Assembly: GCA_036497945.1 (NCBI GenBank)
Contig: DASXIN010000198.1
Location: 26,843-90,842, forward strand
Source: RYN-230 sp036497945
GTDB taxonomy: Bacteria > Actinomycetota > Actinomycetes > Streptosporangiales > Streptosporangiaceae
Direction of reading: 5' to 3'
Length of the DNA: 64,000 bases
The notes beneath the pieces are model-generated. The model worked only from the letters and a program-made list of their open reading frames with translations. It ran no database searches and was not told where the DNA came from. The position numbers and the translations under genes were made by a program. Positions 7,928-17,774 of the stretch are shown one piece after another. The stretch's first letter is position 1. Each line of letters begins with the position of its first letter.

Positions 7928-8973
7928 CCGTGTCCCCGCCCACCGCGATGCGGACCGAGATCGAGCAGCAGCCGGCCGCGCTGCGCGCCACCCTGGACGC
8001 GCTGCTGCCCCGGGCGGCCGAGGCCGGCCAGCTCGCGGCCGGCCGCCGGCAGGTGCTGTTCATCGCCCGGGGCACCTCGGACAACGCCGCGGTGTACGGC
8101 AGCTACCTGCTCCAGGCGCACGCCGGAATGCTGGCCACGCTGGCCTCGCCGTCCATCGCCACCGAGTACCGCAGCCGGCTGGACCTGTCCGGGGTGCTCG
8201 CGGTGGCGCTGTCCCAGTCCGGGCAGACCGAGGAGATCGTCGAGACGCTGGGCTGGGCCCGGGACTGCGGCGCGGCCACGCTGGCCATCACCAACGGCGC
8301 CAGCTCCGCGCTGGCCGGGGTGGCCGACCTGGCTCTGGTCACCCGGGCCGGGCCGGAGCACGCGGTGCCGGCCACCAAGACGTTCACCACCCAGCTCGCC
8401 GCGCTGGCCGTGCTGGCCATCGGGCTGGGCGCCGGCCTGGACCCGGGCCAGCTGCGCAGCGTGCCGGACGAGATCGAGCGAATGCTGGCCAGCGGGCTCG
8501 ACGAGATCCTGGACCCGATCGTCGCGGACCTGGACGGGGTGGCTGGCGTTGTGGTATCCGGGCGGGGCATGGCCTACGCGGCGGCGCTGGAGCTCGCGCT
8601 CAAGCTCAAGGAGGCGTGCTACCTGCACGCAATGGGACTGTCCTGGGCCGACCTGCTGCACGGCCCGATCGCGGTGGTGGACGCGGAGACCCCGGCCATC
8701 CTGCTGGCCGCCGACTCCGGGCCGGCTCTGCCGGGCACCATCGAGCTGGCCCGGCGGGTGGTCGAAGCCGGGGCGCGGGCCTACGCGATCGGCGGCGGCC
8801 CCGGGCTGGCCGCGGCGAGCAGCCGGGCCGTGCCCGGCCTGCCGCTGCCCGAGTGGCTGGCCCCGTTCGGCCTCATCGTGCCCGGGCAACTGCTGACCGA
8901 GGCGCTGTCCCGGCGGCTGGGCATCGACCCGGACAGCCCGCGCGGGCTCAGCAAAGTCACCCAGACCACCTGA
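7924..8973 (+). CDS. SIS-domain glucosamine-6-phosphate deaminase/isomerase (NagB-II type)
   Basis: A 349-residue protein with two SIS domains, equivalent to the isomerase half of GlmS but without the glutaminase domain. Phosphosugar motifs are clear: ARGTSDNAAVYGSY, ALSQSGQTEEIVET, TKTFTTQL, SGRGMAYAAALELALKLKEA and LLHGPIAVV. With nagA directly upstream (GTGA overlap) the likely reaction is GlcN-6-phosphate to fructose-6-phosphate plus ammonia. An AgaS-like role for galactosamine is the alternative. Translational coupling on both sides indicates an operon. Confidence 0.9.
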   Translation: MTVSPPTAMRTEIEQQPAALRATLDALLPRAAEAGQLAAGRRQVLFIARGTSDNAAVYGSYLLQAHAGMLATLASPSIATEYRSRLDLSGVLAVALSQSGQTEEIVETLGWARDCGAATLAITNGASSALAGVADLALVTRAGPEHAVPATKTFTTQLAALAVLAIGLGAGLDPGQLRSVPDEIERMLASGLDEILDPIVADLDGVAGVVVSGRGMAYAAALELALKLKEACYLHAMGLSWADLLHGPIAVVDAETPAILLAADSGPALPGTIELARRVVEAGARAYAIGGGPGLAAASSRAVPGLPLPEWLAPFGLIVPGQLLTEALSRRLGIDPDSPRGLSKVTQTT

Positions 8974-9614
8974 TGGCCGGGCCCTTTGCCGCGGCCGTCT
9001 TCGACCTGGACGGCACGCTGATCGACAGCGAAGCGCGCAGCCGGGAGGCCTGGCTGCACGTGTTCGAAACCCGTGGCCTGCCCGTCGACGAGGAGCTGAT
9101 CCGCTCGTTCATCGGCCGCCGCGGCGTGGACATGCACGGCCTGCTGCTGGCCCGGCTGCCGGAGCACGACCCGGCCGAGCTGATGGCCGCGACGAACGCA
9201 CACTTTCATGGCCCGGATCAGCCGCCGCTGCAGCCGCTGCCCGGTGCGGTGCGGCTGGTCCGCTCGATTGCCGCCGCAGGCGTCCCGCTGGGGCTGGTGA
9301 CTTCGGCGGGCCGGCGTTATGCCGAAGAATCGCTGGTGGATCTGGGCGTTCGCGAACTGTTCGCCGTCGTGGTGACCGCGGAGGACGTAACGGCGGGCAA
9401 GCCGGATCCGGAGGGATACCGGGCCGCCTGCAGCGCGCTTGGCGTGGCCCCGGCGGCCACGGTGGTGTTCGAGGACGCGCCGGCCGGCGTGGCCGCGGCC
9501 CAGGCGGCCGGCGCCTACTGCGTCGCGGTGACCACCTCACACGGCGCCGCTGACCTGGCCGCCGCCGACCGGGTGGTGCCCGACCTGGGCAGCGTCAGCT
9601 GGCCGCTGCGCTGA
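8973..9614 (+). CDS. HAD-superfamily sugar-phosphatase-like hydrolase
   Basis: A 213-residue HAD hydrolase with motif I VFDLDGTLIDSE, motif II VTSAG, Lys of motif III in TAGKPDPEGY, and motif IV VVFEDAPAGVAAAQAAG. This is the beta-phosphoglucomutase/sugar phosphatase-like subgroup. ATG 8973 overlaps the SIS gene stop (TGATG), so it completes the operon. It might dephosphorylate a side product of amino-sugar catabolism; this role is inferred from position only. Confidence 0.9.
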   Translation: MAGPFAAAVFDLDGTLIDSEARSREAWLHVFETRGLPVDEELIRSFIGRRGVDMHGLLLARLPEHDPAELMAATNAHFHGPDQPPLQPLPGAVRLVRSIAAAGVPLGLVTSAGRRYAEESLVDLGVRELFAVVVTAEDVTAGKPDPEGYRAACSALGVAPAATVVFEDAPAGVAAAQAAGAYCVAVTTSHGAADLAAADRVVPDLGSVSWPLR

Positions 9615-9615
9615 G

Positions 9616-10371
9616 TCAGGTGCTGCGCCGGTAGACCTTGTGCTGGGCCGCCTGCGCGCGCGGCCGGAGCACCAGCAGATCCACGTTCACGTGCGGCGGC
9701 CGGGTGACCGCCCAGACCACGGTGTCGGCCACGTCGTCGGCGGTCAGCGGCTCGGCCACGCCGGCGTACACCGCGGCCGCCTGGGCCGCGTCGCCGCGGA
9801 AGCGGTTGACCGCGAACTCGTCGGTGCGCACCATGCCGGGCGCGATCTCGATGATCCGGAGCGGCTGGTCGTACAGCTCCAGCCGCAGCGTTTCGGCGAT
9901 GGCGTGCTCGGCGTGCTTGGCCGCGACATACCCACCGCCGCCCTCGTAGGAGATGAGCCCGGCGGTGGAGCCCATCAGCACGATCGTGCCCGCCCCGCTG
10001 CCGATCAGCTTGGCCAGCAGGGCCTGGGTGACGTGCAGCGTGCCGAGCACGTTGACGTCGTACATGGCCTGCCAGTCGGCCGGGTCGCTGTCCGCCACGG
10101 TCTCCGCGCCGAACGCCCCGCCCGCGTTGTTCACCAGCACGTCGCAGCGGTCCAGGTCGTCGGCGAACGCCTGGACCGCGTCGCGGTCGGTCACGTCGAG
10201 CAGGGCCGGGTCGGCCTGACCGCCGTCGTCGCGGATCCGCCGGGCCAGGGCCTCGGTCCGGTCCGCCCGCCGGGCGGCCAGCACGACGTGGTAGCCGGCC
10301 TGGGCCAGCTTCACCGCGGTCGCCGCGCCGATCCCGCTGCTCGCCCCGGTGACCACCGCGACTGGTTGCAT
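9616..10371 (-). CDS. Short-chain dehydrogenase/reductase
   Basis: A 251-residue NAD(P)-dependent SDR. It has the cofactor motif VVTGASSGIGAAT at the N-terminus, NNAGG, the catalytic Ser in MGSTAG, and YVAAKHA with the YxxxK pair. The sequence resembles YdfG/serine 3-dehydrogenase-type enzymes (ALEGPMRVIEI-like segment here RIIEIAPGMVRTDEF). ATG 10371 follows GGAAGG-like sequence; the frame extends 22 codons further without a better start. It converges on the HAD gene with almost no gap. Confidence 0.9.
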   Translation of the reverse strand: MQPVAVVTGASSGIGAATAVKLAQAGYHVVLAARRADRTEALARRIRDDGGQADPALLDVTDRDAVQAFADDLDRCDVLVNNAGGAFGAETVADSDPADWQAMYDVNVLGTLHVTQALLAKLIGSGAGTIVLMGSTAGLISYEGGGGYVAAKHAEHAIAETLRLELYDQPLRIIEIAPGMVRTDEFAVNRFRGDAAQAAAVYAGVAEPLTADDVADTVVWAVTRPPHVNVDLLVLRPRAQAAQHKVYRRST

Positions 10372-10438
10372 GTGCCCGCCTTCCGCGCTCGGCTGCTCCG
10401 ATGCGATTCTGCCGTACCCGGTCTGATCTTCGGGCAAC

Positions 10439-11509
10439 TCATCGCTGCGCCCGTGCGGCGTGGTCGGCTGTCCAGCTGACCAGGTCTGCCGCGGACTGGG
10501 TGTTGATCACGCGTTCGGCCGGGATGCCGAACCTGTCCGCCCGGGTGGTGCCGTTGCCCAGCCAGTCCAGCTGCCCGGGCGCGTGCGCGTCGGTGTCGAT
10601 GGCGAACACGCAGCCGGCCTCGATAGCCAGCCGGAGCAGCCGGCCTGGCGGGTCCCGGCGTTCCGGCCGGCAGTTGATCTCGACCGCGACGCCGTGCTCG
10701 CGGCACGCGCCGAACACCGCGTCCGGGTCGAATTCGGATTCCGGCCGGCACCGCCCGTAGAGCAGCCGGCCGGTGCAGTGCCCCAGCACGTCCATCTGCG
10801 GGTTGCTGATCGCGGTGACCATCCGCTCGGTCATCGGCCCGGCGGGCATCCGCAGCTTGGAGTGCACGCTGGCCACCACCACGTCCAGCCGGGCCAGCAG
10901 ATCCTCCCGCTGGTCGAGGGCGCCGTCCTCGAGGATGTCCACCTCGATCCCGGTCAGGATGCGGAACGGGGCCAGCTCCGCGTTGAGCTGGCCGATCAGG
11001 TCGAGCTGGCGGAGCAGCCGGTCGGCGGACAGGCCGTTGGCCACGGTCAGCCGGGGTGAGTGGTCGGTCAGCGCGATCCACTCGTGGCCCAGGCGGCGCG
11101 CGGCATCGGCCATCTCCTCGGGTGGGCTGCCGCCATCCGACCAGTCCGAGTGGGTGTGACAGTCGCCGCGCAGCGCGGCCCGCAGGCCGGTCATCGGCCT
11201 GGCTCCCGGGCCGGCTGCCTCGTCGGCCGGCGCCTCGGCCAGCAGCGTGGTCAGGTAGGCCGGCTGCTGCCCGGCCGCGGCCTGCGTGATGACCTCGGCG
11301 GTGGTGGCGCCGATGCCGGGCAGCGAGCGCAGCGTCCCGTCCCGGACCCGCTGGGCCAGCTCGGCCGCGGGCAGCTCGCGGGCCACCTGCGCGGCCCGGC
11401 GGAAGGCCCGCACCCGGTAGGTGGGGGCCCCGGCCCGTTCCAGCTGGAACGCGATCTCGCGCAGTGCGTCTACCGGATCCACCTGCCCACCAATACCCGA
11501 GCCGGCCAC
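10439..11509 (-). CDS. PHP-domain phosphoesterase with N-terminal helix-hairpin-helix region
   Basis: A 356-residue protein. Residues 1-95 resemble the HhH/DNA polymerase beta-like fingers of PolX (YRVRAFRRAAQVARELP, SLPGIGATTAEVI). From about residue 110 a PHP domain carries metal ligands: GDCHTHSDWSDG, LTDHSP, GIEVDIL, VASVHSK, DVLGHCTGRL and FAIDTDAH. There is no polymerase palm, so this is a stand-alone PHP phosphoesterase/nuclease candidate as found in several actinobacteria. Its substrate is unknown. Whether it is cotranscribed with the SDR gene 67 nt downstream is unclear. Confidence 0.85.
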   Translation of the reverse strand: MAGSGIGGQVDPVDALREIAFQLERAGAPTYRVRAFRRAAQVARELPAAELAQRVRDGTLRSLPGIGATTAEVITQAAAGQQPAYLTTLLAEAPADEAAGPGARPMTGLRAALRGDCHTHSDWSDGGSPPEEMADAARRLGHEWIALTDHSPRLTVANGLSADRLLRQLDLIGQLNAELAPFRILTGIEVDILEDGALDQREDLLARLDVVVASVHSKLRMPAGPMTERMVTAISNPQMDVLGHCTGRLLYGRCRPESEFDPDAVFGACREHGVAVEINCRPERRDPPGRLLRLAIEAGCVFAIDTDAHAPGQLDWLGNGTTRADRFGIPAERVINTQSAADLVSWTADHAARAQR

Positions 11510-11556
11510 TCTCGCGCCACCCGGGGTGGGTGTCTAAACTTGAGTCATTCCTTGTC

Positions 11557-11586
11557 TTGAGCCGTTCGCGTTTAAGTCGGTAGGTT
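11557..11586 (+). promoter_or_regulatory. furA-katG promoter, leaderless type
   Basis: TTGAGC (11557-11562) and TAGGTT (11581-11586) are spaced by 18 nt, and the -10 box lies 7 nt before the furA ATG, so the transcript probably starts at the codon. The upstream sequence TTGAGTCATTCCTTG (from 11540) resembles the AT-rich FurA operators of furA-katG loci in mycobacteria and streptomycetes, suggesting autoregulation. Confidence 0.5.
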
Positions 11587-11593
11587 TGGTTTC

Positions 11594-12040
11594 ATGACCG
11601 CAGCCCCGACCTCGACCGGCGCGGCCGAGTTGCGCAGTGCCGGTCTGCGGGTGACGGCGGCCCGTGTCGCGTTGCTGGAGACCGTCCGGGACGGTGACCA
11701 TCTCGGCGTCGAGGCGATCACCGCCGGGGTGCGCGATCGGGTCGGCCAGGTCTCGCTGCAAGCCGTGTATGACGCGCTGAACGCGCTCGCCGCGGCCGGA
11801 CTGGTCCGCCGCATCGAACCGGCCGGCAGCCCGGCCCGGTACGAGGGGCGGCTCCGGGACAACCACCACCACGTCGTGTGCCGGTCGTGCGGCGCCGTCG
11901 CTGACGTCGACTGCGCGGTCGGCCAGGCGCCCTGCCTGACTCCGTCCGACGACCACGGCTTCTCGGTCGACGAAGCCGAGGTCACCCACTGGGGCCTGTG
12001 CCCCGGCTGCTCCACCGCCCGCAACTCCTGGGCACCGTGA
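11594..12040 (+). CDS. furA: Fur-family peroxide-sensing repressor FurA
   Basis: A 148-residue Fur-family regulator. An N-terminal winged helix (RVTAARVALLETVRDGDHLG, then VSLQAVYDALNALAAAGLV) precedes the metal-binding half with NHHHVVCRSCG, near residue 95, and a second pair, CPGC, at the C-terminus. These are the regulatory His cluster and the structural CxxC pairs. It lies 25 nt before katG, the classic pair in which FurA represses katG until peroxide oxidises the metal site. Confidence 0.95.
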   Translation: MTAAPTSTGAAELRSAGLRVTAARVALLETVRDGDHLGVEAITAGVRDRVGQVSLQAVYDALNALAAAGLVRRIEPAGSPARYEGRLRDNHHHVVCRSCGAVADVDCAVGQAPCLTPSDDHGFSVDEAEVTHWGLCPGCSTARNSWAP

Positions 12041-12065
12041 TCCGCCCTCATCCGGAAGGATTCCC

Positions 12066-14294
<2,229 letters not shown>

Positions 14295-14303
14295 CCCGGA
14301 CGT

Positions 14304-14334
14304 CCAGGCCGGCTGGCCAGCCCAGCCGGCCTGG
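14304..14334 (+). terminator. Terminator-like hairpin after katG
   Basis: A perfect 13-bp inverted repeat (CCAGGCCGGCTGG and its complement) with a 5-nt loop lies 10 nt after the katG stop. It has no T-run, as is common in high-GC actinobacteria. It also lies at the end of the convergent DinB-like gene. Confidence 0.6.
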
Positions 14335-14353
14335 AACGCATTCCGGGCCTCGG

Positions 14354-14887
14354 CTAGCCCATCGACTTGGCGCCGTCCAGCGACTCGCGGATGATGTCGG
14401 CGTGCCCGGCGTGCTGCGCGGTCTCGGCCAGCACGTGCAGCAGCACCCGGCGGGCGGACCAGCTCGCGCCGCGCTCGAACCAGGGCGTCTCGGGCAGCGG
14501 CTGGGTCGTGTCCAGGTCAGGCAGCGTGGCGATCACCTCGGCGGTCTCCTGGGCGACCTGCTCGTAGGCCTGCAGCAGCCCGGCCAGCGTCTCGCCTTCC
14601 ACCATGCGGAACCCGGTCATCCAGTGCGCCACGTCGGTCCCGTCCCAGCTCATCGCGGCCGGGCCGTCCTGGATGAACCGGATCCAGCGCCGTTCGGTGA
14701 TCGAGACGTGCTTGATGAGGCCGCCAATGGACAGTTCGCTCGCGGTAGTCCGCCGCGCGGCCTGCTCGTCGGTCAGGTCACGGGCGGTGAGCCGCAGGAA
14801 GTGGCGCTGCTTGGCCACCGCGGCCAGCAGGTCGGCTCGTTCGCCGGTCAGCACGCTCTGCGTGCCGGGTGCGCTGGTTTCAGACAT
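14354..14887 (-). CDS. DinB-family (DUF664) protein
   Basis: A 177-residue four-helix-bundle protein of the DinB/YfiT-like type, which often includes mycothiol- or bacillithiol-dependent enzymes. The three expected metal-ligand His positions are visible in LIKHVSITERRW (near residue 60) and VLAETAQHAGHADIIRE (near residue 157). The specific reaction is unknown. It is transcribed towards katG and has its own promoter region. Confidence 0.85.
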   Translation of the reverse strand: MSETSAPGTQSVLTGERADLLAAVAKQRHFLRLTARDLTDEQAARRTTASELSIGGLIKHVSITERRWIRFIQDGPAAMSWDGTDVAHWMTGFRMVEGETLAGLLQAYEQVAQETAEVIATLPDLDTTQPLPETPWFERGASWSARRVLLHVLAETAQHAGHADIIRESLDGAKSMG

Positions 14888-15094
14888 GGTGGCTCTCCCT
14901 CCGGCCCTGCGGGCTGTTACTCAGCACGTTACGGCCTGGTGCTGACGGTCCCGGGACCCCGGGTACCGGGCAGATGCAGAGCCCGCGCAGAAGCGCTGCC
15001 AACGGTCAGCAGAATGCTCCGGGGCACCGTGGGCAGAGTGCAGCCCTGAACGCCGGCGGGCCCGCCGCCGGCCGGGAGAAAAGAGGAGACCGCC

Positions 15095-15424
15095 GTGACT
15101 GGCACCGTGATCGCCAACTTCCCCATCATCGCCCTGATCGTGCTGGGCATCGTCGGGGTGCCGTTGTGGATCACCTTCAAGCACCCGCACCGGCAGCCCG
15201 ACTACGCCGAGTCCCGTGCCTACTTCCGGGCCAAGGAAGCGGCCGAGCCGCACGTCAGCGAGTTCGTGCCGGCCACCCCGGTGGCCGCGGTGGACGGGCT
15301 GACCGTGGCCCGGCGGCACCTGGCCCCGTACCGGGTGGTGCCCGGCCGCCGGCACGCGGCCGAGCCAGCCGTGCGCACGCACACCCGGACCGGGCAGCCC
15401 GCCGGGGCCAGCGAGACCCGGTGA
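15095..15424 (+). CDS. Small membrane-anchored protein of unknown function
   Basis: A 109-residue protein with one N-terminal membrane helix (about residues 7-26, FPIIALIVLGIVGVPLWIT) followed by a basic, disordered-looking cytoplasmic or exported tail. The GTG start is preceded by AGAGGAG at good spacing, which supports expression. I recognise no family. The 200 bases upstream contain nothing else that I can identify. Confidence 0.6.
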   Translation: MTGTVIANFPIIALIVLGIVGVPLWITFKHPHRQPDYAESRAYFRAKEAAEPHVSEFVPATPVAAVDGLTVARRHLAPYRVVPGRRHAAEPAVRTHTRTGQPAGASETR

Positions 15425-15457
15425 CCCCCGGCGAGCGGGGGAAGTAAGCGCGCCCAC

Positions 15458-15493
15458 CGAGGCGGCGAGAACCACGAGGTTCTCGCCGCCTCG
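15458..15493 (+). terminator. Perfect 16-bp hairpin between genes
   Basis: CGAGGCGGCGAGAACC and its exact complement are separated by ACGA. The hairpin ends just before the TACCAT -10-like box of the next gene, so it may end transcription of the small membrane protein gene and insulate the HAD gene. Confidence 0.6.
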
Positions 15494-15505
15494 TACCATC
15501 GGGGT

Positions 15506-16162
15506 GTGCTGCGTGGCGTGATAACTGACTGGGGCGGCGTACTGACCGGCCCGCTGCTGGACACGGTGCGGGCATGGATCGCCGCCGACGACATCGACTT
15601 CGACAGCTACCTCGCGGTGATGCGGCCCTGGGTGAGCGCCGCCTACCAGTCCAGCCACGAGATCAACCCGATCCACGCGCTGGAGCGCGGCGAGTGCACC
15701 GACGCCGAGTTCGAGCGGCTGCTCGCGGCGCAGATGGTCCGCCGCGACGGCACGCCGGTCCCGGCCGAGGGGCTGCTGGACCGGATGTTCGCCGCGACCG
15801 TGCTCAGCCAGCCCATGCTCGACCTGCTCCGCCAGCTGCGCGCGGCTGGCGTGCGTACCGCGCTGCTGTCCAACTCGTGGGGTGTCACCGGCTACCCGAG
15901 CCACCTGTTCCCCGAGCTGTTCGACGCGGTGGTCATCTCGGCCGAGGTGGGCATGCGCAAGCCGGAGGAGCGCATCTTCCGGCACGCCGCGCAGCTGCTC
16001 GGGCTGGCCCCCGACGAGTGCGCGTTCGTGGACGATATCGAGGCTAACGTGCTGGCCGCCGAGGCGCTCGGGATGACCGGGGTCTGGCACACCGACCCGG
16101 TGGAAACCGTCACCCGGCTCGGTGCGCTGGTTGGGCTGCCCACCGGGGACACGCTGCCCTAG
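15506..16162 (+). CDS. HAD-family hydrolase (YihX/epoxide hydrolase N-terminal-like)
   Basis: A 218-residue HAD protein. Motif I reads ITDWGGVLTGP, which keeps the nucleophile Asp in the D-x-G-G-V form of the YihX/Acad10-like subgroup. Motif II is LLSNSW, the Lys of motif III is in EVGMRKPEERIF, and motif IV is CAFVDDIEANVLAAEALG. The GTG start at 15506 lies 6 nt after TACCAT (15494-15499), a leaderless arrangement; no Shine-Dalgarno is seen. The substrate is unknown. Confidence 0.88.
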   Translation: MLRGVITDWGGVLTGPLLDTVRAWIAADDIDFDSYLAVMRPWVSAAYQSSHEINPIHALERGECTDAEFERLLAAQMVRRDGTPVPAEGLLDRMFAATVLSQPMLDLLRQLRAAGVRTALLSNSWGVTGYPSHLFPELFDAVVISAEVGMRKPEERIFRHAAQLLGLAPDECAFVDDIEANVLAAEALGMTGVWHTDPVETVTRLGALVGLPTGDTLP

Positions 16163-16165
16163 CCT
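16160..16165 (+). promoter_or_regulatory. Leaderless-type -10 box TAGCCT before vsr
   Basis: TAGCCT overlaps the stop region of the HAD gene and lies exactly 6 nt before the GTG start of the Vsr gene, with no Shine-Dalgarno sequence between them. Confidence 0.45.
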
Positions 16166-16171
16166 GAGCCA

Positions 16172-16627
16172 GTGGCTGACTACCCGAGCCCGTCCAGCCC
16201 AGGACGCTCGGCCAACATGCGGGCCATCCGGCGCACCGGGACCAAGCCGGAGCTCGCCTTGCGCAGCGCGCTGCACCGGCAGGGCTACCGGTTCCGCAAG
16301 GACTACCGGCTCGACCTGGACGGCGGCGCCCGGGTCCGGCCGGACATCGCGTTCACCGCGCGCCGGGTGGCCGTGTTCGTGGACGGCTGCTTCTGGCACG
16401 TCTGCCCGGAACACGGCCGCGACCCGGCGGTCAACGAGTGGTACTGGGCGCCCAAGCTGCGCCGCAACATCGAGCGGGACCGGGCCGCGGACGCCGCGCT
16501 GGCCGCGGCGGGCTGGCAGGTGGTCCGGGTGTGGGAACATGAATCGCTGGACGCGGCGATCGCCGCCGTGGTCGCGGCCCTGGGTGGCAGACTTGCCCGC
16601 AGGGCAGCACCGGACAGCACGGGCTGA
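16172..16627 (+). CDS. vsr: Very short patch repair endonuclease Vsr
   Basis: A 151-residue mismatch-specific nuclease that nicks at T:G mismatches produced by deamination of 5-methylcytosine. Vsr signatures are visible: SANMRAIRRTGTKPELALR, YRLDLDGGARVRPDIAFTARRVAVFVDGCFWHVCPEHG with the catalytic Asp and zinc-binding residues, YWAPKLRRNIERD, and AGWQVVRVWEHE. The start is a leaderless-type GTG. No cytosine-5 methyltransferase gene, the usual partner, lies in this window. Confidence 0.93.
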   Translation: MADYPSPSSPGRSANMRAIRRTGTKPELALRSALHRQGYRFRKDYRLDLDGGARVRPDIAFTARRVAVFVDGCFWHVCPEHGRDPAVNEWYWAPKLRRNIERDRAADAALAAAGWQVVRVWEHESLDAAIAAVVAALGGRLARRAAPDSTG

Positions 16628-16650
16628 CCGCACCTTTCATCGGGGACAAC

Positions 16651-17151
16651 ATGATGCGCGTCTACCTGCCGGCCACTGTCCGCACGCTGGCCGACGTTCT
16701 GCGCGACGGCGAAGCAGGCCCGGCGCCGGTCCGGGCGTTCGCGGTAACCCCCGCGCTACGCGAGTCGTACGCCAGCGGTGACCTGGAAGAACTCGAGTAC
16801 GTGGCGATGCTGCACGCGGCCCGGGCGTCGTTGCGGCTGCTGCTGGCCGACCCCGGCGCGCCGCGTCGCCGGGTGGTGCTGGCCGCCGACGTGCCGGATG
16901 ATCAGGTCGATGCCAAGGGCGGCTTCGACGAGCCGACCCTGGTTCAGGTGTCCGGGCCGGTCCCGCTGGCCCGGGTGGCGTCCGGGCAAATCGACGACCT
17001 GGTCGCGGTCGAGGACATCGGGGCCGCGGCGGCCGCGCTGCCCGCGGCCGACGCCGGCGATGACGACGCGAAGTTCCTGGTGGACAGCGCGGAAGGGCAC
17101 GAGCTGCTCTGGTACGCGACCCAGGAACTCCGCTACGTCGAGGAAGAGTAA
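16651..17151 (+). CDS. DUF6912 family protein
   Basis: A 166-residue protein found in actinobacteria, beginning MMRVYLPATVRTLADVL and containing FAVTPALRESYASGDLEELEYVAM and VVLAADVPDDQV. It is soluble, acidic towards the C-terminus and without catalytic motifs that I can identify. The second Met (16654) is an equally good start. Function unknown. It lies 23 nt after vsr on the same strand. Confidence 0.75.
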   Translation: MMRVYLPATVRTLADVLRDGEAGPAPVRAFAVTPALRESYASGDLEELEYVAMLHAARASLRLLLADPGAPRRRVVLAADVPDDQVDAKGGFDEPTLVQVSGPVPLARVASGQIDDLVAVEDIGAAAAALPAADAGDDDAKFLVDSAEGHELLWYATQELRYVEEE

Positions 17152-17159
17152 CCCCGCCC

Positions 17160-17200
17160 ACCCCGAACGGCCCCGAACGGCCCGGAACGGCCCCGACGAC
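17160..17200. repeat. Short tandem repeat of a CCCCGAACGG-like unit
   Basis: Three to four imperfect 10-bp copies (CCCCGAACGG, CCCCGAACGG, CCCGGAACGG, CCCCGACGAC) follow the DUF6912 stop. No function is evident. Confidence 0.6.
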
Positions 17201-17223
17201 CGCGCACCGGCTTGCCCTGGTGA

Positions 17224-17249
17224 GTTAGCCTAACCTAGGTTAGGCTAAC
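17224..17249. promoter_or_regulatory. 26-bp perfect palindrome resembling overlapping DtxR/IdeR iron boxes
   Basis: The arms GTTAGCCTAACCT and AGGTTAGGCTAAC form a perfect palindrome ending 3 nt before the PadR start. Each half contains 15 of 19 positions of the DtxR/IdeR consensus TTAGGTTAGGCTAACCTAA, in two overlapping registers. A -35-like TTGCCC (17212-17217) and TAGGTT (17236-17241) are 18 nt apart, so a bound protein would cover the promoter. Binding by the PadR protein itself is the alternative. Confidence 0.65.
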
Positions 17250-17252
17250 CCC

Positions 17253-17774
17253 GTGTACTTTGACATACTGATGCTGCGCGTGCTCCGCGACCAGCCGCGG
17301 CATGGGTACGAGATCAAGAAGCAGGTCGAGCGGATCCTGGGCGGCCGGTCGATCAACAACAACGTGCTCTACCCGGCGCTGCGCCGGTTCGAGGAGCAGG
17401 GCGCGATCGAGCGGGCGGCGGCCGAGGCCGACCCGGGCCGCCCGCCGCGGAACGTGTACCGCCTCACCGACACCGGCCATGACCTGTTCCAGTCGATGAT
17501 CCGCGACGCCGACCCAGCACTGCTGGCCGACGACAACGAGTTCCAGCTGCGCGTCTCGTTCTTCGCCGACGTGCCACCCGAGGACCGGCTGCGGATCATC
17601 GGGGTGCGCCGGGACATCGTGCAGGCCCGGATCGAGCACCTCGATTCGCTCCGGCCGGACGCCCAGGCCGAACCCTGGGGGCTGCGGGTGATGGACTTCC
17701 ACCGGGACAACGCCCGCCGCGAACTGCACTGGCTGGCCGACCTGGCCACCGCGGCGGCCGCGGGGACGCCGTGA
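17253..17774 (+). CDS. PadR family transcriptional regulator
   Basis: A 173-residue regulator with the PadR winged helix at the N-terminus (MYFDILMLRVLRDQPRHGYE, then NNNVLYPALRRFEEQGAIER) and a C-terminal helical dimerisation region. GTG 17253 directly follows the palindrome, so the leader is at most a few nucleotides. It overlaps the MFS exporter gene by 4 nt. PadR regulators next to exporters usually control them in response to the exported compound. Confidence 0.92.
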   Translation: MYFDILMLRVLRDQPRHGYEIKKQVERILGGRSINNNVLYPALRRFEEQGAIERAAAEADPGRPPRNVYRLTDTGHDLFQSMIRDADPALLADDNEFQLRVSFFADVPPEDRLRIIGVRRDIVQARIEHLDSLRPDAQAEPWGLRVMDFHRDNARRELHWLADLATAAAAGTP

